From the NCBI GenBank assembly GCA_016801845.1, contig CM028918.1, forward strand, positions 20,696,001 to 20,760,000: 64,000 nt of DNA, in the 5' to 3' direction. This document shows positions 48,538 to 60,259 of this stretch, one piece after another. The notes beneath the pieces were generated by a model, which saw nothing but the letters and a program-made list of their open reading frames with translations, ran no database searches and was not told where the DNA came from. The position numbers and the translations under genes are program-made. This DNA comes from Polydactylus sextarius. Its lineage: Eukaryota > Chordata > Actinopteri > Polynemidae. How positions within the stretch are numbered: position 1 is the stretch's first letter; every line of letters starts with the position of its first letter.

Positions 48538-51500
48538 CTGGGAGACATGGGACAGAGTGATTAGCGCAAGGGTGGTGTGGGAAGGTGGTCTGCAGGAGGC
48601 AGGGACAATAAATGGTGATAGATGGTGGGGCTGGGAGTTTAGGTAGTCTTGGGTGTGTGGTTGATATAAAGTCGGCTTTCACATGTAACAGATAAAAATG
48701 AGTCAAAAGCTATTAGCTGATGGAAATAATCCAATTACTATCTGGCATGGTGGGTGGGGGTTGAGGCTAGGGTTATATAATGGGTTATATAACATGGGTA
48801 TTAGGAGTGCTATGTAAAACAGAAACGAGCAGAAATGATTTTAGGAGTTTATTAGTCTAAGAACAGGTCATAAGCTAATTTGTTGGATTAAAAAAGTTAT
48901 AGTAGTAGTTTGAAACAGTGTGGGTGTTTTAAATTGAAGAAAAGAAAAAAGCTTTAGGGGTTGAGGGAAAGGGAAGGAATTAGTAATTGAGGATAAGGGA
49001 AGTGGGATGATTGTTGACATTAGTGGGTAAAAAAGGCCTGTGCTTGAGGACATTCAAAGTGGGGTAATTACTTGGGGCAATTGTCCACTTGTTGGGGACA
49101 TTGAGTTTGGTGAAATCATTTTGGCCTGGGATTTAAGGCAATCAAAGGTCGGACATTTATAGGGTTGTATTGAGAAGGTGTTTGGGTTTATTGGGCAGAA
49201 TATGTAAGAAGTAATGCATGTAAAAATAACTGGGGGTCAGGGCAGGAGTAGAAGTTGGCAATAAGCTGAGATAGAAGGGAGTGAAGTGGGATAAAGGTGG
49301 ATTGAGAGGAGAAAAGGTGAGCTGAGGGCAGCAGATTCACACCAGCCTGACACTGATAAGAAAAGAATGGATAAATTCCTGCTTCTAACAGTGTTATGTT
49401 TTCAGTCGTAGCTCAGAAACAATGGAAAACTGAAGCTGTGAGGTCAGATCTGAGGTAGGGCTGTGTTTGTTTAGTCTTTAAAAAATTGGAACAGTTCAGG
49501 ATTTTAATAACACTACTTCAAGATTTCTTAAAAAAGATTGCTCAGTGTGAAGGAACTGAATAACAAAACAAGAATATTGAGCTATGACAAAACAGGAAGT
49601 ATTTTTTGTGCTTATATTAAAATGCTTTTTATTTTTCAAATTTGGAAGGAAACAGGACAGTATGGCAGTATAAAGAATGTAACTGGCCAATTGAAAAAAA
49701 CAAATAAAACCTAAAATTGAGAATCCAACTGAGAATCCATACAGTTGACCATCTAGCCCTTCTTTAGATTTCCTTCAGCAACTCAAGCTGAACATTAACA
49801 GCCATTCCTGGTTGTGTGAACGGATGATAAACTTGGATGTAGAAGGTGCATCCTGACGCCGTCACTACGTTGCTGAGGCCAACAGTGTTGGGATGGAGAG
49901 TGATAACCGTGGCTGTGAGCGCTGAGGCAGATGGTCAACACTGCCTTTGTCCACAGTGATTCAGAGCCGTGACAGGCCTGGTGATAAACACAGGTCAAGC
50001 CTTCTGCTGAAACACAGAGCTGATAATGTCACAGGGAGCATTAAAGGTCCTTGAACTATCAAAGGATTTATACCATGTGGAACTGAAAATGCCGCAGCAA
50101 AGCTTCTCACCAGGAGACCACCGCCACCCATACACCAGTTAGCTGCAGACTAAAGTCTTTTTGAGGACCATGGTTTGGCTCCAAGTTTAGCTTCTGACCT
50201 GTTGATGTTCCAGACAGCAGCCTGAGATTACATGTATCATTCTCATTGGTGGCTTGTAACACTACATAAATCCCACCCCTCCAAATTACCGCATGGTAGT
50301 TTCAACACTGCAGCTCCACCTCCAAACGACGCCACAAGAGATGGCAGAGCACACATATGGATCTTTATCTTAATGTTTGTACAGTGAGCAGAAGTGGAAG
50401 ATCATCCTCCACCTTTACATAGTCATTAGTTTACATATACAGGTGAATGGTAACCTGTTGCTTCAGTATTTCTGCCTTTGTCATTAAGGTGCCAAGGGTT
50501 TTTCTAGAACCCATCTAAAGAGACAGGACGACCAAGAATTCTGTGGATTTAATGTGAGGAAAGAAGTGAAGGAAATGTCTTTCTCTTGTCTACGGGAGTG
50601 TCAGTGATTAGCTACTTTTGGTCAGGTGGGCAGGAATCCAGGTTGTTGCGCAGAGATGCCTCAGTATAGTGATCTGGCCAACATGAAAGTTTGAGCCTGG
50701 TTTCTTTTCCTCTCCACTCACTACACCACAGTGCAGTCCAGGAGGAAAGCTGTCTCAAAGAATAATGGCTCCTGATGGACTACAGTGTTAGGTGACACTG
50801 AAGCAACTCACCCGCTCAGTGACTACACTCAGCTCAGGTGGGAGGCTGCTGAAAACCTATTTTTACTGCTTGAATCTCAATCACTGACTGTCACTCCTAC
50901 CAACCGCTCTGAGGACTCATTGTCTGATGGCAGACTGTGTGTGTGTGTATCAGCTCACTGTGTGAGCATAAATGCCCTGTTGATGTTTTAATGGCTCCTG
51001 CTACACATTCAGAGATAAACCTGTTCAAACCACCTGTTTCACAGAAGTTTGTTTGTTTGTAGGCTTCGGGGGGTGAGGATGCATGAAAACAGACGCCGCT
51101 GCGATGGGACACATTAGTTGGTGCTTGCATGAAACACCCGGAAGTTGGACTGACCTGTGTAATGGATGCAGTGGGTAACATGTAGGTCCTGACACAGTTT
51201 TCAGCCTGGTGAACCTGCTAGCTCAGGAGCACTTCAGATCAAACATTCACCTGAACTCAACAATGAACATGGATATTTTGGGGAATGTTTTTGACTGTCT
51301 ATGGTCACTATAACTATAACTGTCATCATTTCAGATATCACACACCAATAAGCTGCAACTGGACTCAAGAGCTGGATCTACTTCTTTTGGACTATTTGAT
51401 GGTGTTTTGACACCGAGTCAAACATTTCAACCAGAGACTCTCACATGATCTCTGCAACATTTTAAAATTAGGTCCTGTGAGGTCAAACAATGAGCTTAAG

Positions 51501-51699
51501 CTGACTCCACAGTGGCTTAGTGTGGGTTCATATGACAGAGGATTCCATTAACACCTTGTTGTTTTGTGTTGTGTGTGTTTCAGTTCAATCATAGACACAC
51601 AGTCATTTTAACAAGCCCTTTAGGTCAAATGTTTTACTAAGTTTGATCTTTAGAGGTGAGGAGAGTTTACAGAGGTTGAAGTTGTCATCTTTATCTTAC
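48538..51699 (-). other. vta1: vta1 intron 4 (3.2 kb)
   Basis: Bounded by GTAAGA and CCCAG. The part next to exon 5 (48.59-49.33 kb) is strikingly C-poor and G-rich on the plus strand. The rest is unique sequence without a recognisable gene or transposon. Confidence 0.9.
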
Positions 51700-51775
51700 C
51701 TCCTCTGACAGATCCCCAAACACAGACAAGACATCCAGCAGCAGACTGGATGTGTAGAAAGACTTGATCATGTTC
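51700..51775 (-). CDS. vta1: vta1 exon 4, second MIT domain
   Basis: A 76-bp exon. Its first G completes a Lys codon from exon 3. It then reads NMIKSFYTSSLLLDVLSVFG, DLSEE and ends in phase 0 at GAGGAG followed by GTAAGA. Human VTA1 has NMIKSFYTASLLIDVITVFG at the same place. It encodes the central helix of the second MIT repeat, part of the ESCRT-III binding surface. Confidence 0.97.
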
Positions 51776-53321
51776 CTGGAGGAAGTTAAAGTGGTGTAGA
51801 GAGGTAGGGAGAAGGGTTTGAGAAATTCAGAGCAATAGAAGGAGGGAAAAGAGAAAAAACCGTTAGTTAAGTTACACTGATGTGACACTTCCGATAGTCA
51901 GGACTTGGTCACATACTTAAACATGATGACAACCGAGACACACAAACACACAAATTGGAAACCATTTAGGATAGATGTAGTTAGTTTTAGCCATTTAGGT
52001 GCCCTCGGCAAGATTATGGTTCCTTCAGGATTGAAGTAAGGTACACACAGGCAGACGTGTGGGGTATGAGTTAAGTGTGCTGGAAACATAATCGGCACAA
52101 CATCATGTTTCTCATTAGCTCAGTTCATTTATATCTCACTCTTTCGCGGACCCAAACGGTACGTACAGCACGCCCCCCACCCCTCTGCATGCACATATGA
52201 CCTCAAATCCTCCAGCAAGAGGCGCCCTAGGTGACCACCTATGTGTCCAACAGCCGGCTCTGGATAAATATCATGGTTTTTGCAAAATACAACATAGTCT
52301 CTTGGGGTCATATTGCCTTCATATCCAGGCCCTGGCATTTACACAGGCATTTATCTGTTGTGAAAGAAGTTGGATGTCCTGTCATGCTTGGTAAACTAGG
52401 AGCTGCTTTATACTGTAATGTGATCTCCACAGACCTGGCAGTGTCTTCAAACAGCTGACTGAGCTGTAATGTTGACGTGATGCTGTGAGCAGTGTTGGAT
52501 TTGGATTTAGTTCTTTGATTTGCATGAGATGAAAGCAGCGGTCGAGTCTGGATGTGACATGACTCAAGGCTGCAGCACGGCCTGCCAGCAGAACTACCTG
52601 ATTCGACGCGGTGGCATCAACAAATCCACCTTAACATCTTCAACATATCCAATAGAAAAGACATGTCTCCAGGTCTGCTGGCTGGTGAGTCATTTGGGAA
52701 GCTCGACATTATGTGTGCCATTAAGTGTCTCAGTCTGTAACATTGTCGTCTACGGATCATTAAAAATGGATTTAGTGACCAAACAAGATGATTTACTTTG
52801 CACTGTATTCATCAGTTCACTGTAATAACCTCGGAGTGGGGATACACTACAGTTAATGATCATATTAAGTGCATCAGGTCTCACTTGCACTGATGTAAAG
52901 AAACATAAAGGTTTAATCAGGAGAGAGAGGAAAAGAGAAAGTTTCTCCAACAAATGACCCATTCTCTATAAATGACTCCATTTCTTTATATAATAAGAAC
53001 CTTTTCTCAATATATAGATACAATATTACATCACATGCAGTAACTAGCTACTGACAACTGTGTATAAAGAGACCAAGGTTAACTTTAAAGCATGTCTCAT
53101 TAAACGTCACTCATCATTTTGAGATATTAAGTCAATATAAGGAATACGTTTCTTATTTTAATCCTTTATTCTTTATTATAATTTCTTTTTGTCACTGTGG
53201 TAGAAATGGGTGAGAAAATCATGTGTAACTTGAAACTTTCCTGGTTTTACGGCAGCAACAGCCCAGATTTACCGGCATTCAGTTAGAGGGTCCTTCCCAT
53301 CATGCCACACACATGTTTGTG

Positions 53322-53347
53322 CACACACACACACACACACACACACA
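53322..53347. repeat. (CA)n microsatellite
   Basis: A CA run of about 26 bp in vta1 intron 3. Confidence 0.93.
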
Positions 53348-53850
53348 GTTGAGGTAAGTAATATGAATGGGCTCCTTGTAGTGGAGTGTGTGAGCTACTG
53401 AGCAGTGGCTACACCATGATAGAGGAAGTTTCTTATTCCACCAAAGTTTCCCATAAACATTCACCTATGTGCCTCAACATGCGTGTGTGTGTGTGACTGG
53501 GGACGTGCCACTCTGTGTTTCACATATGTGAATGTGTTTTCTGTGTGTACATGACTGTGTATTTAGTATGTTTGTGTGTCCAGAGGTGACACACACTGCT
53601 GAGGTCTGGCTCCTGTTAGCGCAGGCTTCCTCATAAAAACCTACAGCCTGCACACCCGTACCCCCGTCCCCCCAGTCCTGCTGTTTATATAATATACCTG
53701 TCGGAAACCTGTTGACTCACACCACAAATGAGTCCAGAGAAGCTGTCACCTGTGTCCTTTCATTGTCCACAGACCACTCAAACTTGCTGACAGGAAACTG
53801 ACTTTCCTGTGGTTCTCTGTTTATTTGTATTTCAGACTTAGTAAAAACAT

Positions 53851-54102
53851 TACAGTGATCCCTCGCCATATTGCACTTCACCTCTCGCGGCGTTGATACA
53901 TTGCGGTTTTATATGGTGGGATTCTGTGGCCTACGGGTTTTTTTTTTTTTTTCCTTAGGATTTTAATTATTTTTGCAGTAAAATAAACACTTTCTAGCAT
54001 AAAATACAAATAATCAGTGTGGGGAAAGGTTTCTAAGAGTTTGGGGAGGGTTTATGAAGGTTTAAATAAAATAAATATATGGTTAGGTGAGGGACCGCTG
54101 TA
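53851..54102. mobile_element. mariner-like MITE with TA target duplication, 248 bp
   Basis: The left end TA-CAGTGATCCCTCGCCATAT and the right end (read inverted) TA-CAGCGGTCCCTCACCTAA form terminal inverted repeats matching at most positions. Both are flanked by TA (53,851-53,852 and 54,101-54,102), the Tc1/mariner target site. The 248-bp interior is AT-rich with a T run and no coding capacity. Elements with CAGTGATCCCTCG ends are common nonautonomous vertebrate repeats. Confidence 0.85.
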
Positions 54103-55682
54103 CGGTTGTTTTCTGATCTTAAAGTTTCTTAAATTCAGCATTTTTCTTATTTAATAGATGTTTTTAATTTTCTTTTCGTACCCACTTCTAATCACTTTCA
54201 TGTCTTAATTTCTCCACTGCAGAACATTTTCAATCTCCTCTCTCTCACTCGGTATATACTGTTGAATCTGTCAAACAAGTTGTAAAATTAAAAAAAAAAA
54301 AACAAAAAAAACAACCTAGACAAGAAAAACAAGCCTAAGGAGAAGCAAAAAGCATCCCCTCTTGGAGGATATAAAAATTCTTTCTCCTGTGAGGATTTAT
54401 TTCATTCCCAGATGTTTCCTGTCTGGAAAAAGACGTCTTAAAAATTCCACTGATCATATTCCAGATGATAAGGAGAATGAAGAAAGGAACATTTAAGAAT
54501 CATGAATCATACAGTGAAACAAATCCTTTAATTCAGCTTGTTCAATTACTCAAATGTTGTAGTCATTTAGGGAGACACCCCTCCTTATACACTGTCAGAG
54601 ATGAAAGATAGATTCATTGATGGATTTAATCATTCTTAGAAATGCTCAGAGATCATCACATTAAAAAGCGGAAAACATTTTCACCCTGCTTCTTTAATTC
54701 TTTTGTACTACATTGCCTACATCGCCTTTTTTCCCACCCCAGGCCCCCCTCTCCCTTGCAGTAATATCAGTGAGATTCCGTGGAAAGGGAGGTGCTGATG
54801 ACGGAGAAAACTACAAGCACAAGAAAAGGTTACGGAAATGTGGTCTTAACATAATTTGAAACGCACCCAGTACACAACAGGAAATACTGCAGCTTTCTGT
54901 CAAAACATTCTTATCGCAACCTTTGCGATAATAATATAAACACACACACACACACACTAGATAACTAAATGACCTGCTTCCCTGTAACTGCTCAGAGTTG
55001 ATTGAACAAATACTGATTCTTGTAAATTAAATTCAACTTAACTTGACTCAAGAGATTAAAGAAACACGTTACAGCTCCCCTGACGGTCTGGGTAAATCTG
55101 GGTGAACCAGAGAGGTCGATGTGGTGGCGCTGACTAGTCACTGCTCGACTTTTTTCTATTCTTATCAACTTTTTTCAACTTTTCCTAGACCCAGATCTTA
55201 AATGTAAGTGTTTGCTGCTTGTCCTTCTGCTACATGACAGTCAACTGGGTCTCCTTAGGTTTCAGATGGTTGGTTGGACAACTGATGACGTCATCTTGAC
55301 GTCTAGGGAAACTGTAAGGGAAACTAAATGTTTTATAGACTAAGCAGTGAATTTGGGAGAAAATCCTTCATATATAATGAGAATAATCTGATTTATCCTG
55401 TGTTGTCATTGTCTCTGTGTGGCATCTAAACACTTTTTGAGGAAGCGTACGTAAGGTGTAGCTGAAAGCTTTCATCTCCACGGTCAGAGGGAACTTGTTT
55501 TCATGAATATATAAAAAACTACATCAGTTAACGGACAATGGCACGATCGGACTAAAAACAAGTATTTCACCACCTGCAAACATTTTACCGACACCTTCAG
55601 TATCAACAAATCTGTGACCGAATACACACACTTCATTGTGTTGACCGAATACATGACCTGCTCCGTATGGTTGTGTATTGAC

Positions 55683-56291
55683 TAGGCATGTCCTGATTCC
55701 CAAACATCTGCCTGGAGTCAGCCTGGAAATGTTTTAACTAATCGGTGATCAGCAATTGTCCTGATCATTTCAGCCCAATCGGAGGTAGTAAACGGAGAGC
55801 AATTTGCAGCAGAATGCAAACATATTGGTAACGTCGTGTTAGCAATTCTGAGGCTAAAATGTCAGCAGTGTGTAAATATTTTAAAGAGCCTTTATCACTA
55901 TTTTACATATGTTAACTATTGTGTTATTTATAGTGTTTCCTGCAGTGCTTCATGGTTAAGGTAGCCACCTTGTCTATGTCGTGTGAAAAAAAAAAAAAAA
56001 CATGAATAAAAATAAAAAGAATGGTCACATCATTATTCATCTCAAATACTAGAACAACAGTAGTAATGTCTGTGGAGCAATGTCTGAAACTCTGATCATT
56101 GTTTTCTTATTGAGGCTACTATTGTATTTGCCCGTGGTTTTCTGCAACATTTTTAAAGCTGTACTTAAGTTTCTCTTGTATTTTGTTGAGTGATTTGAGA
56201 CACAGGTATATGCAGATACTCAATGTGAAAAATAAACGAATAAAAACTGGATCAGAATCGGGGGCCACAGAAGCTGATCAGGACATTCCTG
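55683..56291. mobile_element. Nonautonomous hAT-like element, 609 bp, with imperfect 8-bp target duplication
   Basis: The left end TAGGCATGTCCTGATTCC and the inverted right end CAGGAATGTCCTGATCAG match over most of about 15 bases. Flanks are GTATTGAC (55,675-55,682) and GTATCAAC (56,292-56,299), an 8-base target duplication with two mismatches, as expected for an old hAT insertion. Subterminal CCCAATCGG and ACTGGATCAGAATCGGG also fit fish hAT ends. No intact transposase remains. A poly(A) run sits inside at about 55,986-56,000. Confidence 0.75.
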
Positions 56292-57264
56292 GTATCAACA
56301 TCATTTCTTTGAGACTGAGCTGACTTGTGAACTGAATCTGAGTTTATTACAAGATGCATGAAACAAACGCTTATATCAAGACGAGGGCAATCTGCACCTG
56401 AATCAGTTGTGTATGTGCCTTTGTTGGACCAGAATGGAAACATTCAGTGATTCAACCAGTTAAGTCAGTTACAAAAACATTCAGTGAAAGTAAAGAAATA
56501 AAAAAAAAAAGACTGGTGAGAATTATTCACAGGATTTCCATCAGTATTGTTTTAGTGGGTTTGTGTTCCTGGCGTGGTCTTATAGAACAGGATACAATAA
56601 TGTGTTGCACTATTTATTACAGCCTCTTTGAATCTCAGCATGAAGCCAAAGCTCCGGTGTGGATGGAAAAGTGTGGTGTGCACAGACAGAGATGAAACGA
56701 GCCATGGTTGGAGGACAGCGGAGGAGTGGCTGAGTCATCGCCATGGCCACGTACATGTACATGTAGCGAGCCACATGCAATGTGGCTGTCCACCGCAACG
56801 CACAGCAGCATCCTGTGATCTGATTCACCTACAGGTATGACAACACCGTATTCATCAGCATCTTCCAACACTCGCTGTCAACGTTCCTGAAGTGAACTCT
56901 CAAATTCTGTCGCATGTTTTGTTTGTACGTCAACAAACCTCACGGAACATATAAGAGATACCGATTCCTCTTTCTAGTTTCAAACATTTAAACGCTGCTA
57001 ACGTTTTAGCCACAGGGTTGCTAACACAAAATGTTCTCAGTTTACCACAGCTGATGTAAAGATCAGCTGATCAGCTGAGTGATGATGATCAGTTGCAAAA
57101 TGCTGCAGTTTACTGACCTGGAATCCCATATCCTGTTTACATTATTACTTTACTGAATAAAGTAATCACATTACTGTAACTTGTTACAAAGTGACCAGGT
57201 GTGGTCTGTGACTTGAACAACAGTAGATACTCACTGATCCTGGATGATGTTTTAGCTTTCCAGG

Positions 57265-57289
57265 AACACACACACACACACACACACAC
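57265..57289. repeat. (CA)n microsatellite
   Basis: A CA run of about 25 bp, roughly 330 bp after the exon 3 donor in transcription sense. Confidence 0.93.
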
Positions 57290-57614
57290 TGAAACTTGAA
57301 TGGCACAATATGTGTGTGTATGTGTGTGTGAGAGAGGAGAGAAAGGGATGTGGAGGATGAGGGTTCAGATGGTTGGAAACAAGGGAAGGAGCTAGTCCAG
57401 GAGAAAATAAGACAAAGGTGGGATAGAAGGAGTCAAGAGTAGAAAAGGGAAAAGTAGAAAAGTGGAAAAGGGCAAGGAGCCAAGGAGAGAAGAGACAGAG
57501 AGAAGACAGGGACCACAGGGACCAGAGGAGGACAGTCCAAGGACATAGCTTTAACACCTACGATGTTCTGTACATGTGTAGCACATCCACAACAAAACCA
57601 CGTGTGTCTCTTAC

Positions 57615-57742
57615 TTGTGGAATCGTCCTGCTCGGTCCTCGTTGTCGGCATACAGGAACATTTTTAAGGCGTAGTTTTCGATGTGGGCATTGCCGACGAC
57701 CTCCTGACTGATGGAGTCGTTGTCACTCAGCTCCTTCTTCAT
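57615..57742 (-). CDS. vta1: vta1 exon 3, MIT region
   Basis: A 128-bp exon starting in phase 0 after TTCCAG. It reads MKKELSDNDSISQEVVGNAH, IENYALKMFLYADNEDRAGR, FHK (the last codon is split with exon 4). Human VTA1 has LKKQLGDNEAITQEIVGCAH and ENYALKMFLYADNEDRAGRF. It spans the end of the first MIT repeat and the start of the second. The internal Met is not a start codon, because the acceptor and exon 2 continue the frame upstream. Confidence 0.97.
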
Positions 57743-58554
57743 CTGGAAAAACCACAACACAAACACAGAGGGAGAGTTCATTCTTCAAGGCTCAACTGAC
57801 TTTTAATCCTTAATTAGTTCTTGGACGGAAAACTATGTCATAATTACAGTGAATTAAGTTGTTTTAATAATTACAACTTATTACTGACACACTCTTAAAG
57901 CAGCTGGAGGACACACACCCACACACAGAATAAAACTAAGTCACAGAGCATAACAGTCTCCATAGGCAGGTATAAAGTAGTCGTCTTATTCTGAAAGTGA
58001 CATTGTGTCTCATGTTGCACCTCTGTAAAGCTGAGGGCTGACCACCTCACACCTCCCAGTGCAGCTGCTAATTAACATGTGAATTCTTCAGTTATGACCA
58101 AAAATGATCTTTGTGTAGCAAAAAGAAAAAAATATCACCACCTTAATGGATTAGTGGTGTTTGTATGTCTCTGTGATCCTGGTCAGGGAAGGCCAGACTA
58201 AGATTGCTTCATAGGAAATCAAGTCATTTCAGCAAAGAAATCAGCAGACCATCTGGGGTGTGGGGTGAGACTCTTTTTCACTGATAAACTGAAACATGAA
58301 AACTGAAAAGGTTTGCTTTCATGTGAAATTGTGTGTTATCAAGAATAAAAATAGTGTTAGGGTTTCTCCACGTGCACTTCCTGGTCTACATAAAACACCT
58401 CTGTCTGTGTGTCTCTCTAACTGTCTTTCTCTCCATCACAGTGTACAGCAGAGCTTCAGGTTTCTTGTAAAATCATTCAAGCAAACGCCCCAGGTCCTTC
58501 CAACAGGTGGACCCTGACCTGACTGAATAGATACACTGTTCGCCAACTTGATCA

Positions 58555-58558
<4 letters not shown>

Positions 58559-58593
<35 letters not shown>
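58559..58593. repeat. (GT)n microsatellite
   Basis: A GT run of about 35 bp in vta1 intron 2. Confidence 0.95.
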
Positions 58594-58594
<1 letters not shown>

Positions 58595-60083
58595 TGTAAA
58601 CCCACGGGGCTGAATGTAGAGTGAAGTACAGACAGTTGGTCAAGAAATACATCTAAGCTCAGATCAAAGGAAACTTGAAGAAAAAAAAAATACTTTAAAA
58701 CCACACGCAGAACCTAGACAACCAAACACTTTCATTACATTAGAAATTCTACTGAACTTTATGACATTTATATGAAAAGCGAACTGACCTCTGTGTGGTT
58801 CCCATAGAGACAGGTTGTTGGTAGGCTAACTGATGGATGATAACAATGTTGAATGTTTGACAGATAAAAGATGCAGTGATTTAACCATCAGATGTTTGGT
58901 CTCTCAGAGATAAAGCAGGACTTTTTAATCAGCATTATTATAATTGTAATGTATAATCTATTTATGTTACTGAATTTATATTTCGGACGACAGTCAAGGT
59001 GGGAGGCGTGAGGCAGCTGCCTTATCAATAACTTAAACGCAGGAAACACTGGGAATAACAGTGAAATATTAGAGTTCCTGCAGACAAGCAGCATTTTCTA
59101 CTTATTAGTTGTGTCAACACAGAGGATTGTGTTGGAGTTTCATCAACCACCTCCATGACATCACAACAAAATTCCTTGAAAGCAGTAAAGACACAGACGT
59201 GACTGGTGGTGGCTACCGTTGCTGCTCTTTCACATTTCGGTGTATTTTTAGAAGAGAACTTCTGCAGCGGCCACCACAGACAAACCTCTAATTTTAGCAT
59301 CTGAGTGGCAGCTGCTGCTGATTTCCCACCCCCTGAAACATGAAACTGATTTTTTAAAACAAGTGATTTTTCCAGTGTCCCGTTGAGAGTGCAAAGCCTC
59401 GGAGACTTGAAGTGGCGATGATGGTGGAAAATAGAATTAATGAATCCAGTGGGTATTGTATATACAAGCCAAGTCATTGGGGAAAGAGAGAGAGAGAGAA
59501 AGGAGCTGCTGTGGTTTATGTCCCCACTCGCTCGCTCTGTAAAGATGAGTCACAACTACCGGCAACAGTTCATAAAGAAGTGGAACATAAAACAAAAAAC
59601 CTCAGGGTATCCCCGTGTCTCAGGGAAAAGACTTTTCAGAGTATCAAATGTTTTACAGTCCCCGCTTCATCAGGTCCAGAATAAATGATCAGGTCTCTCC
59701 TTGTGTGGTGGGTGAGAAGACAGCTGGGTTATAAAATTTAACAATGTGTTCAAAGAAAAATCTGGATTCAATATACTGAACCTTTTTTATTTAAACTATC
59801 TAACCACTCTGAAAAACTACGAACAGGCCTGAACCAGAATCAAACACAGCCTGTGGGAGGACGTGCCGATCACCCCGACAACGTAGCTGATCCTGATGTC
59901 CAGTCTCCATGAGGTGAATCCACAATCCAGTTGTTCAGGATGAGCACAGTTTTGTAATTCCAGCTCCAAAAACTCTGGAATTATTCTTAATCATGACAGC
60001 ATTTGTCTCTGACTAGGCCGGGACCTGCTGCGTCCGGTGCCGAAGCCTCCAGGTTCATAGGGTGTAGTCAGGTATGATCAAGC

Positions 60084-60259
60084 TATTCCACAAAGGGTTG
60101 TGTGGCTGCAGGTTTTTGTTCCAACCAGTAAAGATCACACAATTTGACCAATCAACTGTCAGAAGACTGAGATCAGTTCATTAAATGAGTCAAGTCTAGT
60201 GTGCTGCTGCTTGGTTGAAATACAAACCTACAACTACACAGCCCACCTGCAGCCACACC
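60084..60259. mobile_element. Palindromic nonautonomous DNA transposon, about 0.18 kb
   Basis: The left arm TATTCCACAAAGGGTTGTG and TGGCTGCAGGTTTTTGTTCC (to about 60,140) is the near-complement of the right arm GTGCTGCTGCTTGGTTGAAA and TACAAACCTACAACTACACA. Sequences of the type GTGTGGCTGCAGGTTTTCATTCCAACC flanking a short centre are widespread in fish as a foldback MITE. It has no coding capacity, and the exact ends are approximate. Confidence 0.7.

Larger units (their letters stand above)
51776..57614 (-). other. vta1: vta1 intron 3 (5.8 kb)
   Basis: Bounded by GTAAGA and CTCCAG. It contains a mariner-like MITE (53.85-54.10 kb), a hAT-like MITE (55.68-56.29 kb), CA runs at 53.3 and 57.27 kb, and possibly an old repeat fragment at 52.15-52.27 kb. 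No other gene is seen. Confidence 0.9.

Noticed and set aside
47999..48706. 235-codon minus-strand open frame, the longest in the window
   Set aside because: It overlaps vta1 exon 5 in a different frame. Exon 5 in its true frame matches human VTA1, while this frame is His/Cys-rich, crosses a CA repeat and both splice sites, and resembles no protein.
52129..52338. 69-codon minus-strand frame with an AGGCGCCCTAGGTGACC motif
   Set aside because: The motif hints at an old fish repeat, but I could not define ends or a family, so no element is called.
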